Below, in pieces: positions 7,454 to 15,328 of a stretch of DNA of 40,300 nucleotides. Position 1 is the first letter of the stretch, and each line of letters begins with the position of its first letter. A program made the translations under genes and the position numbers. The notes beneath the pieces were generated by a model, which was given only the letters and a program-made list of their open reading frames with translations, did not search any database and was not told the origin of the DNA. Source of the DNA: a bacterium (GTDB taxonomy: Bacteria; Vulcanimicrobiota; Xenobia; Xenobiales; Xenobiaceae); assembly GCA_022839105.1 (NCBI GenBank), contig JALHDH010000014.1, forward strand, positions 1-40,300. Direction: 5' to 3'.

Positions 7454-8556
7454 ATCGATTCGGGTTCCTGATCCACCCCCTGGGGATGCGGGACGTGGTG
7501 CGCCACCTTCCCAACGTGGCGGGGAAGCGCCCCCCCCTGGTCGAGAAGGTCCTGGAGTGGACCCCCTCCTACCACGCCTCCCACATCCACGGGATCCGCT
7601 CGGTCCTGGACGGACGGGAGGTGGAAGGCGACTTCTTCACGGTGCCCCTCTTCCCGCACCAGATCCTGAACCTGGACCGGCAATTCGTGCTGGGCCGGGT
7701 CCTGGAAGCCTGCCGGCTGGCCGAGGAACGGGGAGCGCGCATCATCGGCCTGGGCGGCTACACCTCGGTGGTCGGCTCGGCCGGCCGCACCGTGGCCGAC
7801 ACCATCGAAGCCGCCGTGACCAGCGGCAACTCCTATACCGTGGCCACCGCCATCGAGGGGGCCCGCGCCGCGGCCCGGGCCCTGGACATCGACATGACGC
7901 GCGCCTCGGTGGCCGTGGTGGGCGCCACCGGATCGATCGGCAGCGTCTGCTCGCGGATCCTGGCCCGTCAGGGCGTGGGGCGGCTGAACCTGGTGGCGCG
8001 CAGCACCTCCCGCCTCCAGGCCCTGGCCGAGACCATCCGTCGCGAATCCCCCCGCTCCGCCGTGGCCCTGGATACCGACATCGAGGCGGGAATCCGCGAC
8101 GCGGACGTGATCGTCACCTGCACGACCTCCGGTGGAGGCATCCTGCGTCCCGAGGCCCTCAAGCCCGGGTGCGTGATCTGCGATGTGGCCGTCCCCCACG
8201 ATGTCTGCCGCGAGGTGGCTCAACTCCGCCCGGACGTCCTGGTCCTGGAAGGCGGTGTGGTCGAGGCCCCTGGGGACGCGCGCTTCAACTTCGATTTCGG
8301 CTTCCCCGAAGGGATCTGTCTGGCCTGCATGGCCGAGACCATGACCCTGGCCCTGGAGGGCCGCTTCGAGGACTTCAGCATCGGACGCGGCCTGGAGATC
8401 GAGAAGGTCGAAGAGATCCAGCGTCTGGCCACCCGCCACGGATTCCGTCTGGCCGGCTTCCGCGCCTTCGACGAGCCGATCACCACCGAGCGCATCGAGG
8501 AGGTCCGGGGCCTGGCCCGGGACCACCGGAAGGGCCTTCGGGTCGTCTCATCATGA
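7450..8556 (+). CDS. long-chain acyl-ACP reductase-like protein (AAR family)
   Basis: A 368-residue protein that reads as a homologue of cyanobacterial acyl-ACP reductase, which reduces acyl-ACP to a fatty aldehyde with NADPH. Shared features: I-I-G-L-G-G-Y-T-S-V (cyanobacterial A-L-G-G-F-T-S-I), S-G-N-S-Y-T, the nucleotide-binding loop V-V-G-A-T-G-S-I-G at 156-164, L-E-G-G-V-V-E, and A-C-M-A-E-T-M-T-L-A-L-E-G. Cys293 in the last motif lines up with the catalytic cysteine of the cyanobacterial enzyme, and the family ending I-E-K-V-E-E-I-x-x-L-A-x-R-H-G-F is present. Such genes outside cyanobacteria are often labelled shikimate dehydrogenase. GTG start at 7450 overlaps the previous stop. No aldehyde-deformylating oxygenase gene is next to it. 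Enzyme activity and substrate are inferred. Confidence 0.8.
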   Translation: MNRFGFLIHPLGMRDVVRHLPNVAGKRPPLVEKVLEWTPSYHASHIHGIRSVLDGREVEGDFFTVPLFPHQILNLDRQFVLGRVLEACRLAEERGARIIGLGGYTSVVGSAGRTVADTIEAAVTSGNSYTVATAIEGARAAARALDIDMTRASVAVVGATGSIGSVCSRILARQGVGRLNLVARSTSRLQALAETIRRESPRSAVALDTDIEAGIRDADVIVTCTTSGGGILRPEALKPGCVICDVAVPHDVCREVAQLRPDVLVLEGGVVEAPGDARFNFDFGFPEGICLACMAETMTLALEGRFEDFSIGRGLEIEKVEEIQRLATRHGFRLAGFRAFDEPITTERIEEVRGLARDHRKGLRVVSS

Positions 8557-9545
8557 GGACCATCGTCAGCGTGAGCCTCGGCTCGTCGGCCCGAGACCAC
8601 GAGGTGGAGGCGGAGTTCCTGGGCGAGACCTTCCGGATCCGCCGGGTGGGGACCGACGGCGACCTGCGCAAGGCCCGCGAGATCCTGGGCGCCCTGGATG
8701 GGACCGTGGACGCCATCGGCCTGGGGGGCCTGGACATCTACCTCTACAGCCGAGACCAGCGCTACGCGCTGCGGGATGGCGAGCGCATGATGGCCTGCGT
8801 GAAGACCACCCCCGTGGTGGATGGCAGTGGCCTGAAGAATACCCTGGAACGCGAGACCGTCCGCTTCCTGATCCAGGACGGCCGGATCCCCCTGCGGGGC
8901 CGCAAGGTCCTCATGGTCTGCGCCATGGACCGATTCGGCATGGCCGAAGCCCTGGAAGAGGCGGGCGCCCGGGTCGTCTACGGGGATCTGATCTTCACCC
9001 TGGGCGTGGACAAGCCCCTGAAGAGCCTCGACGAACTGGCCGACCACGCGAATCGCCTCCTGCCCGAGGTGGCCCGGATGCCGATCAGCATGATCTACCC
9101 CGTCGGCCGCTCCCAGGGTCGGATCGAACCCGACGAGCTGACCCGCCCCTATTACGAAGAGGCCGAGATCCTGGCTGGCGACTTCCACTTCATCCGCCGT
9201 CGGATGCCGGACTCGCTTCCCGGCAAGGTGGTCCTGACCAACACGGTCACCGCGCAGGACCTCGAAGAACTCCGCCGCCGCGGAGTCGCCTGGCTCGTCA
9301 CGACCACCCCCGAATTCCAGGGACGTTCCTTCGGGACCAACGTCCTGGAGGCGGTGCTGCTGGCGATCCTGGGCAAGCGTTGGGAGGAGGTCCGCCCGGA
9401 GGACTACCTGGACCTGATCCGACGGCTGGATCTCAAGCCTCGCCTCGTCGAGTTGAACCCGGCAGGCGAGTCGTCCGCCTCGCCCCCGAACGTCGAGCGC
9501 CCCGGCGGCGCCCGCGAGACCCACATGGAGGAGACCCATGGCTGA
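8553..9545 (+). CDS. quinate 5-dehydrogenase-like family protein, function unproven
   Basis: A 330-residue protein matching, from memory, a family seen in Clostridia under the label quinate 5-dehydrogenase. Conserved-looking blocks are V-S-V-S-L-G-S-S-x-R-D at the start, R-R-V-G-T-D-G-D, A-I-G-L-G-G-L-D, T-P-V-V-D-G-S-G-L-K-N-T-L-E-R, G-R-K-V-L-M-V-C-A-M-D-R-F-G-M-A-E-A, T-N-T-V-T and T-T-T-P-E-F-Q-G-R-S-F-G-T-N-V. The middle G-R-K-V-L-M-V region could be a nucleotide-binding strand. ATG 8553 overlaps the previous stop (ATGA), and the last 8 bases overlap greA. The reading frame is open further upstream but inside the preceding gene. The tight link to the acyl-ACP-reductase-like gene argues for a joint step; the family name should not be taken as proof of quinate chemistry. 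Confidence 0.75.
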   Translation: MRTIVSVSLGSSARDHEVEAEFLGETFRIRRVGTDGDLRKAREILGALDGTVDAIGLGGLDIYLYSRDQRYALRDGERMMACVKTTPVVDGSGLKNTLERETVRFLIQDGRIPLRGRKVLMVCAMDRFGMAEALEEAGARVVYGDLIFTLGVDKPLKSLDELADHANRLLPEVARMPISMIYPVGRSQGRIEPDELTRPYYEEAEILAGDFHFIRRRMPDSLPGKVVLTNTVTAQDLEELRRRGVAWLVTTTPEFQGRSFGTNVLEAVLLAILGKRWEEVRPEDYLDLIRRLDLKPRLVELNPAGESSASPPNVERPGGARETHMEETHG

Positions 9546-10023
9546 AGAAACCACCCTTCTGACCGAGGAAGGGCACCGGAAGTACGTCGATCGCCTGAAC
9601 TATCTCAAGACCGTGCGGCGTGGCCAGGTCGCCGAGCGCATCCGCACGGCCAAGGAGTTCGGCGACATCTCCGAGAACGCCGAGTACGAGAGCGCCAAGG
9701 CCGAGCAGGCCTTCGTTGAAGGCGAGATCTCCGAGCTCGAGAAGCTTCTGCGCCGGGCGCAGATCATCAAGAAGAACGAAGTCCGCACCGATGAGGTCGG
9801 ACTGATGACCCGCGTCACCATCGAGGAGGTTTCCGGTGGAGACAAGATGACCGTGGACCTGGTGGGAAGCAAGGAATCCGACCCCAAGGCGGGCCGGATC
9901 TCCAATGAATCCCCCATCGGATCCGCATTGATCGGCAAGCGGGTCGGCCAGACCGTCGACGTGAAGGCCCCTGGCGGGGTCAGCACCTGGAAGATCCTGG
10001 AAATCAAGTCGGCCCTGGCCTGA
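9538..10023 (+). CDS. greA: transcription elongation factor GreA
   Basis: A 161-residue GreA, the usual length. GreA enters the secondary channel of RNA polymerase and stimulates cleavage of the backtracked transcript. The N-terminal coiled coil (residues ~1-75) contains the family signature A-R/K-E-F-G-D-I-S-E-N-A-E-Y-E-S-A-K, whose D and E residues act at the polymerase active site. The C-terminal FKBP-like domain includes P-I-G-S-A-L-I-G-K and G-Q-T-V. GGAGGAG at 9527-9533 precedes ATG 9538, and the gene overlaps the end of the preceding cassette by 8 bases. It is followed by lysS, a frequent greA-lysS pairing. Confidence 0.97.
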   Translation: MAEETTLLTEEGHRKYVDRLNYLKTVRRGQVAERIRTAKEFGDISENAEYESAKAEQAFVEGEISELEKLLRRAQIIKKNEVRTDEVGLMTRVTIEEVSGGDKMTVDLVGSKESDPKAGRISNESPIGSALIGKRVGQTVDVKAPGGVSTWKILEIKSALA

Positions 10024-10090
10024 TCCCACCTGCTCCCCGACCCGACTCCTGGGGTTCCGGGGGTCGATTTCCTTTGCAAGGAGAGCCCCC

Positions 10091-11629
10091 ATGGCGGAAG
10101 AACCCACCCAGACCGAAGGCCTTGAATCCGGCCTGACCGAACAGATGGCGGTGCGCCGGGAACACCTGGAGTCGCTGGTCGCACAGGGAGAGGACCCTTT
10201 CGGGTCGCGCTTCGAACGCAACGCCACTGCGGCCGGAATCCAGGCGGAGCATGGGCACCTGCCCCCGGACGGCGAAGGAGACGAGGTCCGCGTGGCGGGT
10301 CGGATCTCCAGCCGACGCGGGCACGGGAAGGCCACCTTCATGGACCTGGTGGATCTCTCCGGCCGCATCCAGCTCTACCTGAAGATCGATGAGGTGGGTG
10401 AAGAAGCCTATCGCCGATTGGATCTGGTCGATCTGGGCGATCTCCTGACGGTCACCGGAAAGGTCTTCCGGACCCGTCGGGGCGAGCTCTCGGTGAGGGT
10501 CCGGGAGTGGAGCATGGCCGCCAAGGCCTTGCGCCCCCCGCCCGAGAAGTGGCATGGGCTACGCGACATCGAGATCCGTTACCGGCAACGCTACGCGGAT
10601 CTGCTCTCCAACGCCGAGGTGCGCCAGACCTTCGTCCTGCGCAGCCGCATCCTCTCGGCCATCCGCCAGTACCTGGACGGGCTCGGCTTCATGGAAGTGG
10701 AGACCCCGACCATGTCGGCGCTGGCCGGAGGAGCGGCGGCCCGCCCCTTCATCACCCACCACAACGCGCTGGACATGACCCTGTACCTTCGGATCGCCAC
10801 CGAACTCTACCTCAAGCGGTGCATCGTGGGGGGCCTGGAGAAGGTCTACGAGATCGGCCGGATCTTCCGCAACGAAGGCATCTCGACCCGTCACAACCCC
10901 GAGTTCACCATGCTCGAACTCTACGAAGCCTGGTCGGACTATCACGGGATGATGGAGATCACCGAGGGCATCCTCGACCATGTCTGCACCCGGGTCCTGG
11001 GCACCCACCAGGTCGAGGTCGAGGGCCAGACGATCGACCTCAAGCCGCCCTTCGCCAGGCGCACCATGGATGAGCTCCTGCGCGAGCACGCCGGCGTGGG
11101 TCTCGACGAGTTGCGCCAGGGGAACCGGGCCCGGGAGCTGGCCCGGGAGCTGGGCATCCCCCTGGCCGACAAGGCCCACTCGCTGGCCCACCTGATCGAC
11201 AAGATCTTCGAGGCCACCTGCGAGGAGCACCTGATCCAGCCCACCTTCGTCCTGGACTACCCCATCGAGCTGTCTCCGCTGGCCAAGCGCCAGAAGGAGG
11301 ACCCCAGCCTGACCTACCGGTTCGAGCTCTTCGTCCGGGGCTCGGAACTGGCCAACGCCTTCTCCGAGCTCAACGACCCCTTCGACCAGCGCGAGCGCTT
11401 CGAGCAGCAGCAGGCCCTCAAGGACGTCGACGAAGAGGCCCACCCCCTGGACGAGGACTTCCTGACCGCCCTGGAGTACGGGATGCCTCCGACCGGTGGC
11501 CTGGGTATCGGGATCGACCGGCTGATCATGCTCTTGACCGGGAAGACGACCATCCGCGACGTCCTGCTCTTCCCCCTGATGCGCCCGCGCACCGAGGCCC
11601 CTGGCGCGACCGGCAGCGGTCAGATATAA
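10091..11629 (+). CDS. lysS: lysine--tRNA ligase, class II
   Basis: A 512-residue class II lysyl-tRNA synthetase that charges tRNA-Lys in the cytoplasm. The N-terminal OB-fold anticodon-binding domain is at about residues 65-170 (V-A-G-R-I-S-S-R-R-G-H-G-K-A-T-F-M-D). The catalytic core shows motif 1 near F-M-E-V-E-T-P, motif 2 in F-R-N-E-G-I-S-T-R-H-N-P-E-F-T-M-L-E, and motif 3 G-L-G-I-G-I-D-R-L-I-M-L. The start is ATG 10091 with AAGGAGA at 10078-10084. It lies 67 bases after greA; CGACCC (10038-10043) and GGGTCG (10061-10066) could form a weak stem between them. Nothing looks unusual in length or motifs. Confidence 0.97.
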   Translation: MAEEPTQTEGLESGLTEQMAVRREHLESLVAQGEDPFGSRFERNATAAGIQAEHGHLPPDGEGDEVRVAGRISSRRGHGKATFMDLVDLSGRIQLYLKIDEVGEEAYRRLDLVDLGDLLTVTGKVFRTRRGELSVRVREWSMAAKALRPPPEKWHGLRDIEIRYRQRYADLLSNAEVRQTFVLRSRILSAIRQYLDGLGFMEVETPTMSALAGGAAARPFITHHNALDMTLYLRIATELYLKRCIVGGLEKVYEIGRIFRNEGISTRHNPEFTMLELYEAWSDYHGMMEITEGILDHVCTRVLGTHQVEVEGQTIDLKPPFARRTMDELLREHAGVGLDELRQGNRARELARELGIPLADKAHSLAHLIDKIFEATCEEHLIQPTFVLDYPIELSPLAKRQKEDPSLTYRFELFVRGSELANAFSELNDPFDQRERFEQQQALKDVDEEAHPLDEDFLTALEYGMPPTGGLGIGIDRLIMLLTGKTTIRDVLLFPLMRPRTEAPGATGSGQI

Positions 11630-11657
11630 TCTCGCCACCTGAAAGGAGGCCCACCCC

Positions 11658-12206
11658 ATGGCCAGCGACACTCCCCCCGAGAGCACGAGCCTCGAGTCCG
11701 TTCCCCCGGAGGTCGAGCCCACCGAGCCTCAGCCGGATCGCTTCCACCGCCTGAAGACCCTCACCCTGGCCATCCTGGTGCCTGCGGCCCTCATCCTGGG
11801 CTTCTTCTCGTTCCACGAGTACCGGGTCTTCCAGCAGGCCACCGAACATCTTCTCCTGGCCGACACCCTGGCCGAGCAGAACAAGCACCGCGAGGCCCTG
11901 ATCGAACTGGAGAAGTGCGTGGCAGCCTATCCCCAATACTACGAGGCCTACAACCTCATGGCCTTGCTGCACTATCTCGAGCAGAACCACGAGTCGGCCG
12001 TCCGTGCCTACAAGAGGGGCCTGGAGGCCATGCCGGACCACGGCCTGCTCCACCTCAACACCGCCGAGATGCTGATCTATGCCGAACGTCCCTCGGAAGC
12101 CCTTTCCTTCGCCGAGCAGGCCTCCCGGTTGATGCCCGGCGATCCGCGACCGGCCCAGTTGATCCAGCGCTGCCGGACCGACATGGCCAAGAACGCGACC
12201 CCCTGA
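11658..12206 (+). CDS. membrane-anchored TPR protein
   Basis: A 182-residue protein. The first ~30 residues are acidic and Pro-rich, then a single membrane segment at about 33-53 (L-T-L-A-I-L-V-P-A-A-L-I-L-G-F-F), then about three TPR units (residues ~65-175). With a basic patch R-F-H-R-L-K before the membrane segment, the N-terminus should be cytoplasmic and the TPRs outside, a layout common in assembly scaffolds. Function is unknown. ATG 11658 follows a strong GAAAGGAGG at 11641-11649. It starts 28 bases after lysS and is ended by the hairpin at 12226-12265. Confidence 0.8.
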   Translation: MASDTPPESTSLESVPPEVEPTEPQPDRFHRLKTLTLAILVPAALILGFFSFHEYRVFQQATEHLLLADTLAEQNKHREALIELEKCVAAYPQYYEAYNLMALLHYLEQNHESAVRAYKRGLEAMPDHGLLHLNTAEMLIYAERPSEALSFAEQASRLMPGDPRPAQLIQRCRTDMAKNATP

Positions 12207-12225
12207 AACCGTCTCCTTCCTGTCT

Positions 12226-12265
12226 CGAAGGGCCGGCCCTCCCTCCGGAGGTGACCGGCCCTTCG
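12226..12265. terminator. bidirectional hairpin terminator
   Basis: Perfect 11-bp stem, 12226-12236 with 12255-12265, with an 18-base loop that itself contains the palindrome CCTCCGGAGG. It is followed by CTTCTTTG on the plus strand. It lies between the convergent TPR gene (stop at 12206) and recQ (stop at 12297). Confidence 0.7.
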
Positions 12266-12296
12266 CTTCTTTGCCGACGATTCCACCCAGGAGGAC

Positions 12297-14096
12297 TCAG
12301 GTGGAGCGCAGGACCTCCAGGAAGGCCTCTCCGTAGCGGGCCAGCTTGACCTCGCCCACGCCCGGGAGTTCGGCCATCTCCTCCAGCGTCTCGGGACGGG
12401 ACTCGACCATGGCCAGAAGGGTCTTGTCGTTGAAGATGAAGTAGGGGGGGATCCTCTCCCCACGCGCCAGTTCCAGGCGCTTGCGGCGCAAGGCCTCGAA
12501 GAGGTCGTTCTCGACGGCCGGAGCGCGGACGGGAAGGGCCTTCTTCCGAACCCGCTCGCGCGTGGACCTGGCCAGCGGGTCCTGGCGCAGCGGAAAGCTC
12601 CGCCGCCCCTTGAGCACCTCCCAACTGGCCGCGGTCAGGCGCAGCCCGCCGTAGCCCTCCATGTCGACCTCCACCAGGCCGGCCGCGGCCAGTTGGCGGA
12701 AGACCGAGGACCATTCCCGGGCATCGGTCTCCCGCCCCACGCCGAAGGTGGGCAGGCGATCGTGTCCGGCCTTCTGGATCCGGGGATTGTCCCGCCCCAT
12801 CAGGACATCCACCAGGTAGCCGACCCCATAGCGCTCACCGGTCCGCTTGATGCACGAGAGGGCCTTCTGGGCGGCCACGGTCCCGTCCAGGATCTCCACC
12901 GGATGCAGGCAGGTATCGCAGTTTCCGCAGCGCCCGGGCAGCGCCTCGCCGAAGTAGCGCAGCAGGACCTGCCGGCGGCACTGGGCCGTCTCGCAGAAAC
13001 CCAGCATGGCGTCCAGCTTGCGCCGCTCCAGGGCCCGGCGCTCGGGGGGAGCCTGGGAGCGGCTCATGAGCTGGAGCAGGCCCATCACGTCGGCGATGCC
13101 GTAGGCCATCCAGGCCGTGGCCGGAAGACCATCCCGTCCGGCGCGTCCGGTCTCCTGATAGTAGGCCTCGACGCTCTTGGGCATGTCCAGGTGGGCCACG
13201 AAGCGGACATTCGGCTTGTCGATCCCCATGCCGAAGGCCACCGTGGCCACCATGATCACTCCCTCCTCATGGAGGAAGCGCTCCTGGTTGCGCTGGCGCT
13301 CTTCGGAAGGCATCCCGGCATGATAGGGCAGGGCCTCGAGGCCCGCCTCCCGCAGCCACCCGACGGCCCGATCCACGCGCGAGCGGGTCTGGCAGTACAC
13401 GATCCCCGCGTCGCCGCGATGATGCGACCGGTAGAACTCCAGGAACTGGCGGCGCACCTCGGTCTTGGGATGGATCAGGTAGCGGATGTTGGGACGGTCG
13501 AAACCGCTGATGAACCTCTCCGCCTCGAAGAGTTCCAGGCGCTGCAGGATGTCGGCCCGGGTCGGCTCGTCGGCCGTAGCGGTCAAGGCGATTCGGGGGA
13601 CTTCCGGGAAGTGTCGGCGCAACTCGGCAAGCTGCAGATACTCCGGGCGGAAGTCGTGCCCCCACTGCGAGACGCAATGGGCCTCGTCGATGGCGATCAG
13701 CGAGAGGCGGCAATTCGCCAGCATCTCCAGGAAACCGGGCATCACGGCCCGTTCAGGAGAGACGTAGAGCAGGTCGAGTTCGCCGCGAAGCAGTTCCCGG
13801 CAGGTCCGGCGCGATTCCTCCCCGTCCTGGGCCGAATTCAGGCAGGCCGCGGACACGCCCATGCGCTGCAGGGCCCCGACCTGGTCCTGCATCAAGGCGA
13901 TCAGCGGGGACACAACCAGGCCAGTCCCGGGTCGGGCCATGGCGGGGAGCTGGTAGCACAGGGACTTGCCCCCCCCCGTGGGCATGAGGACCAGGGCGTC
14001 TCCACCGGAGAGCACGTGGTTCACCACCTGCTCCTGCATGCCACGGAAGCTGCTGAAGCCGAAAATCCGGCGGAGGAGATCATGGACGCGGGACAA
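12297..14096 (-). CDS. recQ: ATP-dependent DNA helicase RecQ
   Basis: A 599-residue RecQ with all domains of the full-length family. Residues ~10-190 are the ATPase lobe, with Walker A M-P-T-G-G-G-K-S at 38-45 and the box D-E-A-H at 137-140 followed by C-V-S-Q-W-G-H-D-F-R-P-E-Y. The second helicase lobe has Y-Y-Q-E-T-G-R-A-G-R-D-G. A zinc-binding RQC region (C-E-T-A-Q-C-R-R and C-G-N-C-D-T-C), a winged-helix segment and a C-terminal HRDC domain follow. It unwinds DNA 3' to 5' in recombination and fork repair. The start is set at TTG 14096, the only ATG/GTG/TTG in frame after the upstream gene ends; its ribosome binding site is poor, so a few residues of doubt remain. Confidence 0.95.
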   Translation of the reverse strand: MSRVHDLLRRIFGFSSFRGMQEQVVNHVLSGGDALVLMPTGGGKSLCYQLPAMARPGTGLVVSPLIALMQDQVGALQRMGVSAACLNSAQDGEESRRTCRELLRGELDLLYVSPERAVMPGFLEMLANCRLSLIAIDEAHCVSQWGHDFRPEYLQLAELRRHFPEVPRIALTATADEPTRADILQRLELFEAERFISGFDRPNIRYLIHPKTEVRRQFLEFYRSHHRGDAGIVYCQTRSRVDRAVGWLREAGLEALPYHAGMPSEERQRNQERFLHEEGVIMVATVAFGMGIDKPNVRFVAHLDMPKSVEAYYQETGRAGRDGLPATAWMAYGIADVMGLLQLMSRSQAPPERRALERRKLDAMLGFCETAQCRRQVLLRYFGEALPGRCGNCDTCLHPVEILDGTVAAQKALSCIKRTGERYGVGYLVDVLMGRDNPRIQKAGHDRLPTFGVGRETDAREWSSVFRQLAAAGLVEVDMEGYGGLRLTAASWEVLKGRRSFPLRQDPLARSTRERVRKKALPVRAPAVENDLFEALRRKRLELARGERIPPYFIFNDKTLLAMVESRPETLEEMAELPGVGEVKLARYGEAFLEVLRST

Positions 14097-14185
14097 GATC
14101 GAAACCCCATTTCGGTCTGGGACTGGCCCCGAGGGAGCGCGGCCCCGGCTTCCTCGAGCCCCTGAAGAGTCCTCCAGGAGCCCTC

Positions 14186-14755
14186 TCAGCGCTTCAGACC
14201 GGCATCGGGAAGGTCGATTCCCCGGGTGGCCTGGTGCAGCTCGAAGAGCCCTTCGAGATCCTGCAGCGCCGATTCGGGCGCATAGCCTTCCCTCATGGGG
14301 GCGTACTTCAGGATCCGCAATTCCTTGTCGAGCATCTCGAGGTTGAAGAAGGGTTCCAAGGCTTCGATCCGCAGCCGGACCCGAGGATTGAAGAGAGCCC
14401 GGGCATCCCTCTGGCTGATGTGCTGGATCAGGTAGCGCTCGTCGAACTCCAACTCGCCGATGCGGACATCGCGCGAGAGTCCCAACCGACCCAGGAAGCG
14501 ACTGGTCCGGCCTTCCCGACACAGGTGCAGGTGGGCCGCGGGCAGGATCTTCAGGGCGATCCTCAACTCGTCGGCGGCCAGGAACTCGAACTCGCAGACC
14601 AGCCCCTTCCATTCGCCCACCAGGCGGGGGCGGGGCAGCCGGTCGAAGGCCGCGGGGTCGACGGGGGGATCCCCCGGATTCGGAGGGCACAAGAGCAGGT
14701 TCAGGGAGAGCATGAACCGCCTGGCCAGAAGGTCATCGGTCACCATGGTCGGCAT
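14186..14755 (-). CDS. conserved hypothetical protein (189 aa)
   Basis: A protein I do not recognise by name. It carries a run of features seen in a broad unknown family: L-V-G-E-W-K-G-L-V-C-E-F-E-F, R-F-L-G-R-L-G-L-S, then I-G-E-L-E-F-D-E-R-Y-L-I-Q, followed by A-R-A-L-F-N-P-R-V-R. The G-(D/E)-x-x-F-D-x-R-(F/Y) centre suggests a beta-sheet domain of the type often placed after a membrane anchor, yet no membrane segment is seen here. ATG 14755 is chosen; ATG 14746 is possible and neither has a strong ribosome binding site. It lies between recQ and another unknown gene on the same strand. Confidence 0.6.
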   Translation of the reverse strand: MPTMVTDDLLARRFMLSLNLLLCPPNPGDPPVDPAAFDRLPRPRLVGEWKGLVCEFEFLAADELRIALKILPAAHLHLCREGRTSRFLGRLGLSRDVRIGELEFDERYLIQHISQRDARALFNPRVRLRIEALEPFFNLEMLDKELRILKYAPMREGYAPESALQDLEGLFELHQATRGIDLPDAGLKR

Positions 14756-14810
14756 TTCGAGTGCGAGGACGGGCTTCCTGGGGTCCGCGACGCCCGGAGG
14801 CCCGATTCCC

Positions 14811-15182
14811 TCATTCCTCCTCGGAGGGTGGAGACAAGCACTCGAGATTCCCGTCATCCTCGCGCTGGTGGGCCATGGCCAGCATGAAGATCTCCTCGAA
14901 GTCCTCCACCAGATCCTTGATGTGCAGGAAGGTCATGCGGGCCGCGGCGAGCTCGTCGAAGAGGGTGGGGAGCTCGGCCAGATCCTCCTCCATCAAGCGG
15001 GGAAGAACCTCCGTATAGAGGTTGCGGGCGCAGACCATGATCTCGGAAATCCGATAGGCCACCGATTCGCGATCCTCGGGGCGCAGGCAGTCCTCGGCCT
15101 GGAGTCGGCGATGAAGCACGCCCGTGATGGCCAGTTCCTGGTCTCCGGGCTGAAGGGGGGCGGATCTTCCGTTGTCGGGCAT
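14811..15182 (-). CDS. small acidic helical hypothetical protein (123 aa)
   Basis: An unknown protein that looks all-helical and acidic, ending in P-S-E-E-E. Phrases such as R-I-S-E-I-M-V-C-A-R-N-L-Y and H-I-K-D-L-V-E-D-F-E-E-I-F-M-L-A-M give amphipathic helices. There is no signal peptide. ATG 15182 is chosen because GAGGA lies about 7 bases upstream on the minus strand; the frame is open upstream but without coding character. It is the first of three same-strand genes (this one, 14186-14755, recQ), with 55 bases to the next. Confidence 0.6.
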   Translation of the reverse strand: MPDNGRSAPLQPGDQELAITGVLHRRLQAEDCLRPEDRESVAYRISEIMVCARNLYTEVLPRLMEEDLAELPTLFDELAAARMTFLHIKDLVEDFEEIFMLAMAHQREDDGNLECLSPPSEEE

Positions 15183-15288
15183 GTCGAATCCTCGGGAGCT
15201 TTGATGAAGCCGGCAGGTTCGCCGGGCCTGTCCCGGGACCTGCGCGCCCGGCATCCCGCCCTCGACCCGAGGCGGAGGAGATCCCCCC

Positions 15289-15305
15289 AGGCCGTGGAAC
15301 GGCCT
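15289..15305 (+). promoter_or_regulatory. 7-bp hairpin just upstream of hemL ribosome binding site
   Basis: AGGCCGT (15289-15295) and ACGGCCT (15299-15305) form a perfect stem with loop GGA. It ends 9 bases before AGGAGG (15315-15320). It could stabilise or control the hemL messenger; there is no T-run after it. Confidence 0.4.
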
Positions 15306-15328
15306 CCAAAATCCAGGAGGTCGTCCCT

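Noticed and set aside
14097..14690. recQ starting far upstream as a 797-codon gene
   Set aside because: The extra part overlaps another minus-strand gene in a different frame and has no helicase homology; the family N-terminus begins near 14096.
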